From JAEULH01 sp963805915 (GTDB taxonomy: Bacteria > Pseudomonadota > Alphaproteobacteria > Rhodospirillales > Defluviicoccaceae), in contig CAWDWD010000011.1 in NCBI GenBank assembly GCA_963805915.1, forward strand, positions 62,001 to 126,000: DNA of 64,000 bases. The letters run 5' to 3'. The position numbers were made by a program, and so were the translations under genes. The notes under the pieces are model-generated. The model ran no database searches and was not told where the DNA came from. It saw only the letters and a list, made by a program, of their open reading frames with translations. Below, piece after piece: positions 50,944 to 59,898 of this stretch (positions are counted from its first letter, which is position 1; the number at the start of each line of letters is the position of its first letter).

Positions 50944-51828
50944 ATGATCCCCGAAGCCTATTTCGCGGTCTGGCGTCACGTCCGCGTTCACGCGCTTCTT
51001 GTCGGCCAGCGCATCGATCACCGGGCCATGCAAAGCGGCAAGCACCTGGCCGAAGCGCCGCTGGCGGTGGCCGCCGGCGAGAAGGGCGTTGCGGTGCTGT
51101 TTCGCTACGGCGTCGTCGTTACCTTCAATCTCCAGGTTGTCGAAGAGGCGGCGTTTCTGGTCAGCCTGAAAAGCGTCGTCGGCAAGCCGTTCGACAACGT
51201 CGAGCGGGAAGAGGCGCACATCATCGTCGGTGACCAGGCCTGGAACACGGCCTCGGACGAGGCCTGGGACAAGGCCTGGACCGAAGGCGAGGAGGGCGAA
51301 CACGCAGGCGGGCGGGCCGAGGGTATCGACGCCAGCGGCGCCATCCGTCTGAAGCAGGTCACCAAGGACCGGCTGCTGATGATCGCCGATGTCCTCGCCA
51401 AGAGCGTGATCCTCGCTTACGACGAAAAGCGGGTCGGCGAGGTGTTCGACCGGATCGAGCCGGTCGCGGAACGTCTCGGCCGCCGCCCGGCCGTCTCGGT
51501 GCGCCAACTCCTCGGCCACATCGGCGACGTGCTGATCACCCAGCACCGGATGGTCGGCCGCGTCGAGGTCACCGAGAAGCCGGAACTGGTCTGGGACCTG
51601 CCCGACCTGGAGCGGTTCTATGTTCGTCTTCAGGAGGAATACGAACTGCGCGAGCGAGACCGGGCGCTGACCCGCAAACTCGAACTCATCTCGCAGACCG
51701 CGACCACCTCCCTCGGCGTGATCCAGGCCCAGCGTGGCCTTCGGGTTGAGTGGTACATCGTCATCCTCATTGTCATGGAAATCGTCCTGACGCTCTACAG
51801 CATGTTCTTCGCGAAGGCTCACATCTAG
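50944..51828 (+). CDS. DUF155 (RMD1/RMND1/YagE) family membrane-anchored protein
   Basis: The 294 residues (ATG at 50944; a GTG six codons earlier is possible) include 'VAVLFRYGVVVTFNLQVVEE' and 'RLLMIADVLAKSVILAYDEK', then 'LERFYVRLQEEYELRERDRA' before a single C-terminal membrane helix ('YIVILIVMEIVLTLYSMFF'). This is the DUF155 arrangement found in yeast RMD proteins and human RMND1, which supports mitochondrial translation. The function of bacterial members is not known. An inserted Glu/Ala/Asp-rich loop at about 95-130 is unusual. Confidence 0.8.
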   Translation: MIPEAYFAVWRHVRVHALLVGQRIDHRAMQSGKHLAEAPLAVAAGEKGVAVLFRYGVVVTFNLQVVEEAAFLVSLKSVVGKPFDNVEREEAHIIVGDQAWNTASDEAWDKAWTEGEEGEHAGGRAEGIDASGAIRLKQVTKDRLLMIADVLAKSVILAYDEKRVGEVFDRIEPVAERLGRRPAVSVRQLLGHIGDVLITQHRMVGRVEVTEKPELVWDLPDLERFYVRLQEEYELRERDRALTRKLELISQTATTSLGVIQAQRGLRVEWYIVILIVMEIVLTLYSMFFAKAHI

Positions 51829-52030
51829 CACCTAGCGCCGCGTTCGCGTCTCTTCATGTGCTTTCCGTATGGGGCATGCATTCTCGTTGCCGAGCGCGTA
51901 ATAATTGATACACAATCGCAATGCGTCGAAATGGCGCAGTGTGAAAAAAATAATGACCGCGCCGTACTTGGTCTCGGCGCTGCCGATGAGCTTGGGGATA
52001 TCTCGTATCGAGGACATGGAGAGCTTTGCG

Positions 52031-53056
52031 ATGAGAAGACTAATTTATGCCGCCGCCGCCATCGCCGTGGTCGGCACCCAGGCGCCGTCGGGCGCTGTTG
52101 CCGGGCCGACGCTGGACGCTGTCAAGGCGCGCGGCGAGGTCGTCTGCGGCGTCAACACCAGCCTCTACGGCTTCAGCACGCCGGATGACAAGGGCAAATG
52201 GACCGGCCTCGATGTCGATGTCTGCCGCGCCGTCGCCGCCGCCGTCTTCGGCGACGCCAACAAGGCCCGCTTCGTGCCCCTGAGCGCTCAGCAGCGCTTT
52301 ACTGCGCTGCAATCGGGCGAGATCGACCTTCTGCCGCGCAATACCACCTGGACGCTGACCCGCGATACCGCCAACGGGCTCAACTTCACGGTGGTCAATT
52401 TCTATGATGGCCAGGGCTTCCTGGTCCCGAAAAAGCTGGGCGTGAAGAGCGCCAAGGAGTTGTCCGGCGCGACCGTCTGCGTGCAGACCGGAACGACGAC
52501 CGAGCTCAATCTCGCCGATTACTTCCGCGCCAACAACATGCCGTTCAGGCCGGTGACGATCGAGAAGTACGAGGAAGTCACCCAGGCCTTTCTCGCCGGC
52601 CGCTGCGATGCGCTGACATCGGACAAGTCACAGCTCGCCTCGATCCGCTCCAACGATACGCCCAATCCGGCCGATTTCGTCATTCTGCCCGAGACGATCT
52701 CGAAGGAGCCGCTGACGCCGTCGGTGCGCCAGGGCGACGATCAGTGGTTCGATATCGTCAAGTGGGTCCAGTTCGCGACGATCGAGGCCGAGGAACGCGG
52801 CATCACCGCCAAGAACGTCGACGAGAAGCTGAAGAGCGACGATCCGAACGTCAAGCGGATGCTCGGCGTGACGCCCGGAATGGGCGCGGCCCTCGGGCTC
52901 GGCGAGAAATGGGCCTACAACGCCATCAAGCAGGTCGGCAATTACGGCGAGAGCTTTGAGCGCAACGTCGGCAAGGACTCCAAGCTTGAGCTCGATCGTG
53001 GCCTCAACGACCTGTGGACCCGCGGCGGACTGATGTACGCCCCGCCCATTCGCTAG
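52031..53056 (+). CDS. aapJ: General L-amino-acid ABC transporter, substrate-binding protein AapJ
   Basis: The ATG at 52031 is chosen because it is followed by a signal peptide ('RRLIYAAAAIAVVGTQ') and preceded by GGAG; the longer open frame is chance. The 341 residues carry the periplasmic-binding-protein family 3 pattern: 'CGVNTSLYGFSTPDDKGKWT', 'GLDVDVCRAVAAAVFGDANK', 'IDLLPRNTTWTLTRD' and 'VCVQTGTTTELNLADYF'. AapJ captures a broad set of L-amino acids for AapQMP. It is first of the four-gene operon. Confidence 0.93.
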   Translation: MRRLIYAAAAIAVVGTQAPSGAVAGPTLDAVKARGEVVCGVNTSLYGFSTPDDKGKWTGLDVDVCRAVAAAVFGDANKARFVPLSAQQRFTALQSGEIDLLPRNTTWTLTRDTANGLNFTVVNFYDGQGFLVPKKLGVKSAKELSGATVCVQTGTTTELNLADYFRANNMPFRPVTIEKYEEVTQAFLAGRCDALTSDKSQLASIRSNDTPNPADFVILPETISKEPLTPSVRQGDDQWFDIVKWVQFATIEAEERGITAKNVDEKLKSDDPNVKRMLGVTPGMGAALGLGEKWAYNAIKQVGNYGESFERNVGKDSKLELDRGLNDLWTRGGLMYAPPIR

Positions 53057-53166
53057 GCCTTGATCGCCCTTGCCCGCGCGCCGGCGTGGCGGGTGGGCGA
53101 GGGCGGGTGCGGGCAAATACGGTTCTCGGGTGAGGAGGGCTTGATGGCGTTGACGGGCAGTCACTC

Positions 53167-54393
53167 ATGAACGGCTCGCGCCCGGGGATGGCCGGCGCCT
53201 CCGGTGCGCCGGCTGGTGGGCCGCCGCCGGCGCGCCGCTCGGCGGCGTGGTGGAACGATCGCCGGGTCCGCGCCATCCTTTACCAGGTTCTGGTTCTCGG
53301 CGGCGTCGTGCTGCTCGGCTGGTATCTGGTTGCGAACACGCTCGCCAACCTCGATCGCCGCGATATCGCCACCGGTTTCGGCTTTCTGTCGCGCGAGGCG
53401 GGCTTCGACATCAGCGAAAGCCTGATCGCGTACCGTCCGGCCGATACCTATTTCCGCGCCATCGTCGTCGGCCTGCTCAACACCCTGCTGGTCTCGGCGC
53501 TCGGGGTGATCTTGGCCACGATCCTCGGCACGCTCGCGGGCATCGCCCGGCTGTCGCGCAACTGGCTGGTCGCCAAGGTCGCCACGGTCTACGTCGAGAC
53601 CCTGCGCAACATCCCCGTCCTGCTCCAGTTGTTCTTCTGGTATACCCTGATCACCGAGTCGTTGCCGAGCCCGCGCCAGGCGCTCAACCCGTTGCCCGGT
53701 GTTTTCCTCAGCAACCGCGGTTTCCGCTTTCCGGTGCCCCAGGCTCACCCCGCTTTCGCCTACGCCGGCATCGGTCTGATCATCGGCATCGCCGGGGCTT
53801 GGTTGTTCGGCCGGTGGGCGCGGGCGCATCAGGAGCGCACCGGCAAGGTCCTGCCGAGGCTGTCGATCGGCGCGGGATTGGTGATCGGCGCGCCGGTCCT
53901 GGGCTACCTCGCCGGCGGCGCGCCGACCGCGCTCGACATGCCGGAGATGCAAGGGTTCAACTTCACCGGCGGCAACGCGGTGTCGCCCGAGTTCGCGGCG
54001 CTGCTGATCGGCCTGACCGTCTACACCGCGACCTATATCGCCGAGATCGTCCGCGGCGGCATCCTCGCCGTCTCGCACGGCCAGACCGAGGCCGGCCTCG
54101 CCCTTGGCTTGCGCCGGGGCACGATACTGCGGTTGATCGTCCTGCCGCAGGCGCTGCGGGTCATCATTCCGCCGCTGACCAGCCAGTACCTGAATTTGAC
54201 CAAGAACTCCTCGCTCGCCGTCGCGATCGGCTTTCCCGACCTGGTCAGCGCCGCTAACACCTCGATCAACCAGACCGGCCAGGCGGTCGAGGGAATCGCC
54301 ATCATCATGGCCGTGTATCTCACCGTCAGTCTGTCGATCTCGGGGGTGATGAACTGGTACAACCGGCGCATTGCCCTGCAGGGAGCGCGCTGA
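53167..54393 (+). CDS. aapQ: General L-amino-acid ABC transporter, permease AapQ
   Basis: The 408-residue permease has a cytoplasmic Pro/Gly-rich N-terminus, the first helix at about 43-62, and the long central insert typical of AapQ. The C-terminal permease domain carries the ABC-contacting loop 'EAGLALGLRRGTILRLIVLP', and 'YVETLRNIPVLLQLFFWYTL' is the polar-amino-acid permease signature. It forms the membrane channel with AapM. It lies 110 bases after aapJ and 2 bases before aapM. Confidence 0.94.
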   Translation: MNGSRPGMAGASGAPAGGPPPARRSAAWWNDRRVRAILYQVLVLGGVVLLGWYLVANTLANLDRRDIATGFGFLSREAGFDISESLIAYRPADTYFRAIVVGLLNTLLVSALGVILATILGTLAGIARLSRNWLVAKVATVYVETLRNIPVLLQLFFWYTLITESLPSPRQALNPLPGVFLSNRGFRFPVPQAHPAFAYAGIGLIIGIAGAWLFGRWARAHQERTGKVLPRLSIGAGLVIGAPVLGYLAGGAPTALDMPEMQGFNFTGGNAVSPEFAALLIGLTVYTATYIAEIVRGGILAVSHGQTEAGLALGLRRGTILRLIVLPQALRVIIPPLTSQYLNLTKNSSLAVAIGFPDLVSAANTSINQTGQAVEGIAIIMAVYLTVSLSISGVMNWYNRRIALQGAR

Positions 54394-54395
54394 GG

Positions 54396-55550
54396 ATGGC
54401 CCGCTACCCCGAAAGCCCCGACGAGATCTTCGCTCGCGAGGAAGAGCCGGACGAAGGCTGGCGCCGGCCGCCGCCCGACGCGGAGCCGGCGTTGCGATCC
54501 GTGATCGGGGACTGGGCGCGCAAGAACCTGTTCAGCAGCGTGCCCAACACCATACTCACGCTGCTGTGCGCTTGGCTGTTGTGGGAAACGGTCCTGCCGG
54601 CGCTCGACTGGGGCGTTTTCAGCGCGATCTGGACCGGCGACGATCCCGCCGTTTGCCGCGCCAATGAGCATGGCGCCTGCTGGGCCCTGATCGCCAACAA
54701 ATACCGCTTTATCCTGTTCGGCCTGTTTCCCTATGACGAGCAGTGGCGGCCGCTGCTGGCGGTGATCTTGTTCATCGCCGCGCTGGTCGCGAGCTGCGTG
54801 CCGACATTCTGGCGGCCGTGGTTCGTGGGGGTGTGGCTGGCCGTGTTCGCCGCCGTCGGCGTTCTCATGTGGGGCGGGGTTTTCGGCCTGAGCTTCGTTG
54901 AGAACGGCCGCTGGGGCGGGCTGCCGCTGACCTTGATTCTCTCGGTTGTCGGCATCGTCTGCTCGTTTCCGCTGGCGATCGTGCTCGCGCTGGGCCGCCG
55001 CTCCGACCTGCCGGCGGTGCGCTCGATCTGCGTCGGCTTTATCGAGTTCGTCCGCGGCGTGCCTCTGATCAGCGTGCTGTTCATGGCCTCGGTCATGTTT
55101 CCGCTGTTCCTGCCCGAGGGCGTGACGATCGACAAGCTGCTGCGCGCCCAGGTCGGCATCATCTTGTTCACCGCCGCCTACCTCGCCGAGGCGGTGCGCG
55201 GCGGGTTGCAGGCGGTGCCGCGCGGCCAGTTCGAGGCCGCCGACGCGCTCGCTTTGTCGTACTGGAAGAAGACCGGGCTGATCATCCTGCCGCAGGCGCT
55301 GAAGACGTCGATTCCGGCGCTGGTCAACCAGTTCATCAGCATGTTCAAGGATACTTCGCTGGTTATCATCATTGGCTTGTTCGACCTGCTGACAACCGCC
55401 AAGGCGGCGCTGAACGATCCGCCATGGCGGCCGTTCTACGTCGAGGCTTACCTGTTCGCGGCACTGATCTATTGGGCGTTCTGCTTCTTCATGTCGCGCT
55501 ACAGCCAGTTCATCGAGCGCCGGTTCGAGACCGGCCACAAACGGACTTAA
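54396..55550 (+). CDS. aapM: General L-amino-acid ABC transporter, permease AapM
   Basis: The 384 residues form the second Aap permease. The N-terminal cytoplasmic segment is acidic and Pro-rich. Hydrophobic helices start at about 48, with 'GFIEFVRGVPLISVLFMASV' and 'EAVRGGLQAVPRGQFEAADA' followed by the coupling loop 'LSYWKKTGLIILPQALKTSI'. Spacing and length match AapM. The gene continues directly toward aapP with 66 bases between. Confidence 0.94.
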   Translation: MARYPESPDEIFAREEEPDEGWRRPPPDAEPALRSVIGDWARKNLFSSVPNTILTLLCAWLLWETVLPALDWGVFSAIWTGDDPAVCRANEHGACWALIANKYRFILFGLFPYDEQWRPLLAVILFIAALVASCVPTFWRPWFVGVWLAVFAAVGVLMWGGVFGLSFVENGRWGGLPLTLILSVVGIVCSFPLAIVLALGRRSDLPAVRSICVGFIEFVRGVPLISVLFMASVMFPLFLPEGVTIDKLLRAQVGIILFTAAYLAEAVRGGLQAVPRGQFEAADALALSYWKKTGLIILPQALKTSIPALVNQFISMFKDTSLVIIIGLFDLLTTAKAALNDPPWRPFYVEAYLFAALIYWAFCFFMSRYSQFIERRFETGHKRT

Positions 55551-55616
55551 GGTTGCCCGACCCGAGAGAGGACGCCGCCGCAATGCCCGCAGAAAGCCGC
55601 AGAGAAGTCAGCAGAA

Positions 55617-56435
55617 ATGTCCCGCAAAGTGTCCCCCGTGTCGCCCGCCGTGTCGCCCCCTGAGTCGCCCGCCGTGGCACCGCGCCGCGCCCAGGACGCG
55701 GCCATCGCGATCACGCTCGATCATGTCCACAAGTGGTACGGCACCTTCCACGTCCTCGACGACATCACGATGTCGGTTCATAAAGGCGAGCGCATCGTCG
55801 TCTGCGGCCCGTCCGGCTCGGGCAAGTCGACGATGATCCGCTGCATCAACGCCCTCGAGCAGCACCAGCAGGGCCGCATCGTCGTCGATGATGTCGAGCT
55901 GACCAACGACGTGCGCACCGTTGATCGGATCCGCCGCAACGTCGGCATGGTCTTCCAGCAGTTCAATCTGTTCCCCCACCTTACCGTCCTCGACAACCTG
56001 ACGTTGGCGCCGCTGTGGGTCCAGAAGAAGCCCAAGAGCGCCGCGGTCAAGGTCGCGATGGAATATCTCGAGCGGGTTCACATCCCCGAGCAGGCCTACA
56101 AGTATCCGGGCCAGCTCTCCGGCGGACAGCAGCAGCGCGTGGCGATCGCCAGGGCGCTGTGCATGCAGCCCGAGATCATGCTGTTCGACGAGCCGACCTC
56201 GGCGCTCGATCCAGAAATGATCAAGGAAGTGCTTGACGTCATGGTCGAGCTCGCCGAGGGCGGAATGACGATGATCTGCGTCACCCACGAGATGGGCTTC
56301 GCGCGGACCGTCGCGGACAAAATGGTGTTCATGGACGCCGGTTCCATCGTCGAGGTGGCGCCGCCGGAAACCTTCTTCACCAGCCCGAAGAGCGACCGCA
56401 CCCAGAAGTTCCTCAGCCAGATCCTTACGCATTAG
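55617..56435 (+). CDS. aapP: General L-amino-acid ABC transporter, ATP-binding protein AapP
   Basis: The 272-residue ATPase has Walker A 'GPSGSGKS' near 65-72, signature 'LSGGQQQRVAIARALCMQP', Walker B 'MLFDEPTSALDPE' and the His switch 'CVTHEMGF'. An N-terminal stretch of about 25 residues before the domain is built of repeated Ser-Pro-x-Val units (DNA repeats of the gtgtcgcccgcc type), absent from typical AapP, so a later start is possible. It energises AapJQM. Confidence 0.94.
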   Translation: MSRKVSPVSPAVSPPESPAVAPRRAQDAAIAITLDHVHKWYGTFHVLDDITMSVHKGERIVVCGPSGSGKSTMIRCINALEQHQQGRIVVDDVELTNDVRTVDRIRRNVGMVFQQFNLFPHLTVLDNLTLAPLWVQKKPKSAAVKVAMEYLERVHIPEQAYKYPGQLSGGQQQRVAIARALCMQPEIMLFDEPTSALDPEMIKEVLDVMVELAEGGMTMICVTHEMGFARTVADKMVFMDAGSIVEVAPPETFFTSPKSDRTQKFLSQILTH

Positions 56436-56542
56436 GCGATCGGGCGGCGCCCGGCTTCATTGATGCTTGCTGCGAAGCGCTCTACAAGGGGCGCTCTCGT
56501 GGGGGTCCCGCGGGTGCCCGTCAGCAACCCGGTGAGCAGTCC

Positions 56543-57739
56543 ATGTCACCCCAGTCCTCCGTGCCCCGCGTCTATCTTCTCGCCGGCCGCGACAAACGGG
56601 TGGGCAACGGCCACCCGTGGGCCTATTCCAACGAGATCCGGATGGACGCGGAGGCCAAGGCCTTGGCGGCGGGAACGCACGCTAGCCTGCACCAAGTCGA
56701 CGGCAAGCCGATCGGTGTCGGGACTTTCAACCCCTATGCCCTGATCGCGTTCAGGCTCTTCGACCGCGACGCGCGGACCGCCGTCGACGAAGGCTTTTTC
56801 GCCCAAAGGCTGCGCCGCGCCGTGGCCCTGCGCGAGCGCCTGTTCGCCGAACCGTTCTATCGGCTGATCCATGCCGAGGCCGACGGCGTGCCCGGGCTCA
56901 TCGTCGACCGGTTCGGCCCAAGCGTTGTCGTCCAGTTGAACACCGCCGGAACGGACGCCTTGGCCGGAGCCATCGTCGGCGCCATCGACGAGGTGCTGGC
57001 GCCCGACGTGATCGTGCTCCGCAACGATTCACCCGCGCGCACCGGCGAGGGCCTGGCGAGCGCGGTGGAGGTCGTCAAGGGCGCCGTCGACGGTCCGATC
57101 GAGGTTCGCGAACAAGGCCTGGTCTTCGCCGCCGATCCGATCGGCGGCCAGAAAACCGGCTGGTATTTCGATCAGCGCGATAATCGCGCGTTTGCGGCGC
57201 CCTTGGCCGCGGGCGGACGGATGCTTGACGCCTACTGCCACTCGGGCGGCTTCGCTTTGGCCGCCGCCGCGCGCGGGGCGGCCGAGGTCGTCGGTATCAA
57301 CTCCTCGCAAACCGCGCTGGCGCTGGCCGCCCAGGCGTCCGCGATGAATGGCTTCGCCGGCACCTGCTCCTTTCGCCGCGCCCAGGTCTTTGACGAACTG
57401 GCGCGCCTCGGCGCTAAGGCCGAGCGGTTCGACGTCGTCGTCACCGACCCGCCGGCGTTCGTGAAGTCGCGCAAGGACCTCGCCACGGGCTTGCGCGGCT
57501 ATCGCAAGCTTGCCCGCCTCTCCGCGACCCTGGTCGCGCCCGGCGGGGTGTTGTTCGCGGCGTCGTGTTCGCACAACGTCGAGGCGGCGAGCTTCGCCGT
57601 CGAGGTCATTCGCGGGCTGGCGGGGGCGGGCCGTTCGGGGCGGATCCTGCGCGCCGCCGGCGCCGGAGCGGATCACCCGATCCACACCCACCTCCCCGAA
57701 ACCGCCTACCTGAAAGCGCTGGCGCTCCAGCTCGATTAG
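56543..57739 (+). CDS. RlmI-like class I SAM-dependent rRNA methyltransferase
   Basis: The 398 residues combine an N-terminal PUA-type RNA-binding region ('LLAGRDKRVGNGHPWAYSNE') with a Rossmann methyltransferase domain: 'GGRMLDAYCHSGGFALAAAA' (motif I), 'FDVVVTDPPAFVKSRKDLAT' (motif IV) and 'LFAASCSHNV' (the region with the catalytic Cys). This is the RlmI/YccW layout, which makes m5C1962 of 23S rRNA in E. coli. The exact target here is inferred by family. Confidence 0.9.
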   Translation: MSPQSSVPRVYLLAGRDKRVGNGHPWAYSNEIRMDAEAKALAAGTHASLHQVDGKPIGVGTFNPYALIAFRLFDRDARTAVDEGFFAQRLRRAVALRERLFAEPFYRLIHAEADGVPGLIVDRFGPSVVVQLNTAGTDALAGAIVGAIDEVLAPDVIVLRNDSPARTGEGLASAVEVVKGAVDGPIEVREQGLVFAADPIGGQKTGWYFDQRDNRAFAAPLAAGGRMLDAYCHSGGFALAAAARGAAEVVGINSSQTALALAAQASAMNGFAGTCSFRRAQVFDELARLGAKAERFDVVVTDPPAFVKSRKDLATGLRGYRKLARLSATLVAPGGVLFAASCSHNVEAASFAVEVIRGLAGAGRSGRILRAAGAGADHPIHTHLPETAYLKALALQLD

Positions 57740-57863
57740 CGGCGCGGGTTTGCCGACATCTTCGTCGGCCACCACGGCCCAACGCGCTAACGTGATATAC
57801 TTCGCGCCGCGGTGACCGCGGCGGGGGCGGGCGGCGCGTGTGCGGGGGGAAGCAAGAGATCCG

Positions 57864-59510
57864 ATGGCGGTAAACGAGCACGACTACATCCAGGATGTCC
57901 TCGTTCTGCTCCTGGCGGTGCTCGTGTTCGTGCCGCTCTTCCAGCGGCTGCGGATCGGCGCAGTGATCGCCTACCTCACCGCCGGCATCCTCCTTGGGCC
58001 GTCGGTGCTTGGCCTGTTCACCGGCGGTGACGAAATCCGTCCGCTTGGCGAGCTTGGTGTCGTCTTCCTGCTGTTCGCCGTCGGGCTCGAGGTCAGCAAC
58101 GAGCGGTTGCGGCTGTTCGGCATGCGCGCGTTCCTGCTCGGCGGCGCGCAGGTGTTCGTCACCACCGTCGTCCTTGCCGCGATTGGTTATGCCTTCGGCC
58201 TTGCCCCGGCGGCGGCTCTGGTGGTCGGCGGCGCGCTGGCCTTCTCGTCATCGGCGGTGGTGTTTCAGATCCTCAGCGAGCGCGGCCAGATGACCGGGCA
58301 GTTCGCCCGCTCCACGATCGCGATCCTGCTTGTCCAAGATCTGATGGTCGCGCCGATGATCGTGATCGCCGCCGCTGTCGGCGACGCCGCCAACTCGTGG
58401 ATCGTTCCGCTTGGCCTGGCGACGGTGAAATTCGGCCTGGTTCTCGTCGGCGTCGCTCTGGTCGAGCGCACGGTGTTGCGGCCGCTGCTCCGCCTCGCCG
58501 CCGAAACCGGGCTTCCGGAGGTTTTCACCGGCTTCACCTTGCTGCTCGTGCTCGGCGTCGGCTGGGTGACGGACATGGCCGGATTGTCGATGGCGCTGGG
58601 TGCGTTTCTCGCCGGCAAGACGGTTGCCGATACCGAATACCGTCATCAGATCGCCGCCGACATCCAGCCGTTTCGAGGCCTCCTGCTCGGCCTGTTTTTC
58701 ATGACCGTCGGGATGACGCTCGATCTCCGCTTCGCCGCCGCGAACGCCGCGACGGTGGGCTTCATCGTGGTCGCGCTGATGGTCATCAAGACGACGCTGC
58801 TGTTCGTGCTGGCGAGGGCCTTCGGCGCCACCCAGGGCCGGGCGCTCGCCCTGGCCGCTTTGTTGTCGCAGGGCAGCGAGTTCGCCTTCGTCCTCCTCGC
58901 CCTGGCCGCAGACCAGGGCCTGCTCGGCGGCGAAGCGCGGCAATTGCTGACGGTCGCGGTCGGCCTATCGATGGCGTTGACACCGCTTGGCGCGCTGCTT
59001 GCCTCGCGGTTCGCGCCGAAGGGACGCGGCGGGGTTTCGCTGCTCGGCGATCTCGACCGCGAGAGCGGCGAGGTCCGCAACCACGTCGTCATCGCCGGTT
59101 TTGGCCAGGTGGGCATGGCGGTCGCGCGCTACCTCTCCGGCGAACGGGTGCCGGTGCTGATTCTCGACCTGTCGGCGCGCCGGGTGCGGGCGAGCCGGAT
59201 CCGCAGCCTGCCGGTTTTCTACGGCAACGCGGAACGCACCGACGTCCTTCGCGCCGCGCACTTGGAGCGTGCCCACGCATTGGTCGTCGCCGTGCCCGAA
59301 GCCGCGTGCGCCGAGCAGATCACCATGATCGCCCGGCGCTCGTTCCCCGGCCTGAAGATCTTCGTGCGGGCTCCCGACGAGGATTGGATCGCCCGTCTGC
59401 GGACCTCTGGCGCGAACGCGGTGGTCCTGGACGGGCTGACGACCGCGCTTGAATTGGCCGAGCGGGTGATGCTTGTCTATGACCCGGACGCGCTGCCGTT
59501 CGAGAGCTGA
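57864..59510 (+). CDS. Kef/CPA2-type monovalent cation:proton antiporter with TrkA-N domain
   Basis: The ATG at 57864 (MAVNEHDY) is preferred; a GTG eight codons earlier is possible. The 548 residues have about 12 helices with CPA2 features ('GLEVSNERLRLFG', 'LVVGGALAFSSSAVVFQILS', 'LLSQGSEFAFVLLALAADQG'). They are followed by a C-terminal RCK/TrkA-N domain beginning 'NHVVIAGFGQVGMAVARYLS' and ending in a nucleotide-site loop. It likely exchanges K+ for H+ under control of a bound nucleotide or glutathione adduct. Confidence 0.9.
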   Translation: MAVNEHDYIQDVLVLLLAVLVFVPLFQRLRIGAVIAYLTAGILLGPSVLGLFTGGDEIRPLGELGVVFLLFAVGLEVSNERLRLFGMRAFLLGGAQVFVTTVVLAAIGYAFGLAPAAALVVGGALAFSSSAVVFQILSERGQMTGQFARSTIAILLVQDLMVAPMIVIAAAVGDAANSWIVPLGLATVKFGLVLVGVALVERTVLRPLLRLAAETGLPEVFTGFTLLLVLGVGWVTDMAGLSMALGAFLAGKTVADTEYRHQIAADIQPFRGLLLGLFFMTVGMTLDLRFAAANAATVGFIVVALMVIKTTLLFVLARAFGATQGRALALAALLSQGSEFAFVLLALAADQGLLGGEARQLLTVAVGLSMALTPLGALLASRFAPKGRGGVSLLGDLDRESGEVRNHVVIAGFGQVGMAVARYLSGERVPVLILDLSARRVRASRIRSLPVFYGNAERTDVLRAAHLERAHALVVAVPEAACAEQITMIARRSFPGLKIFVRAPDEDWIARLRTSGANAVVLDGLTTALELAERVMLVYDPDALPFES

Positions 59511-59898
59511 CGCGACCTGGACCACATGTCCGGAAATCGATGCTGTGACGCAAAAACAACAAGTCATGCATCATTTCTGTCGTGCGGCCATATATTGTGC
59601 ATTAGCAGGGGGCGACGGAACCCTCTTGTGTTTTTTTTGTTGCCGCTCCGATGATGAAAACCTAAGAGAGTGCGATGCTTGGGGGCAAGGAGAGCTGGGC
59701 TGGAGCGCTCGCGCGCCGTCATCGCTGCGTCACGGGGCGATAATTTGTGCCGACGAGGGTTCACGCGGGCTCGCTCGCGTAGCTCGCTCGCATCGGCGGC
59801 GGTTTTGGCGCTCGCCCGACGCGAATTTCCTGTTGCAAGCGGCGACGTCCGCGTTCGTGTGCGCTCTCAGCGAGCGAATGGAAAAGAGGAATCCGATC
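59511..59898. other. Long untranslated region upstream of fabD
   Basis: These 388 bases lie between the antiporter and fabD on the same strand. They include an A/T-richer part (59550-59620), an AGGG/CCCT imperfect stem followed by T-rich sequence with eight consecutive Ts at about 59632-59639 that could end the antiporter transcript, and several in-frame ATG codons open toward fabD. No RNA family was recognised. Confidence 0.4.
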
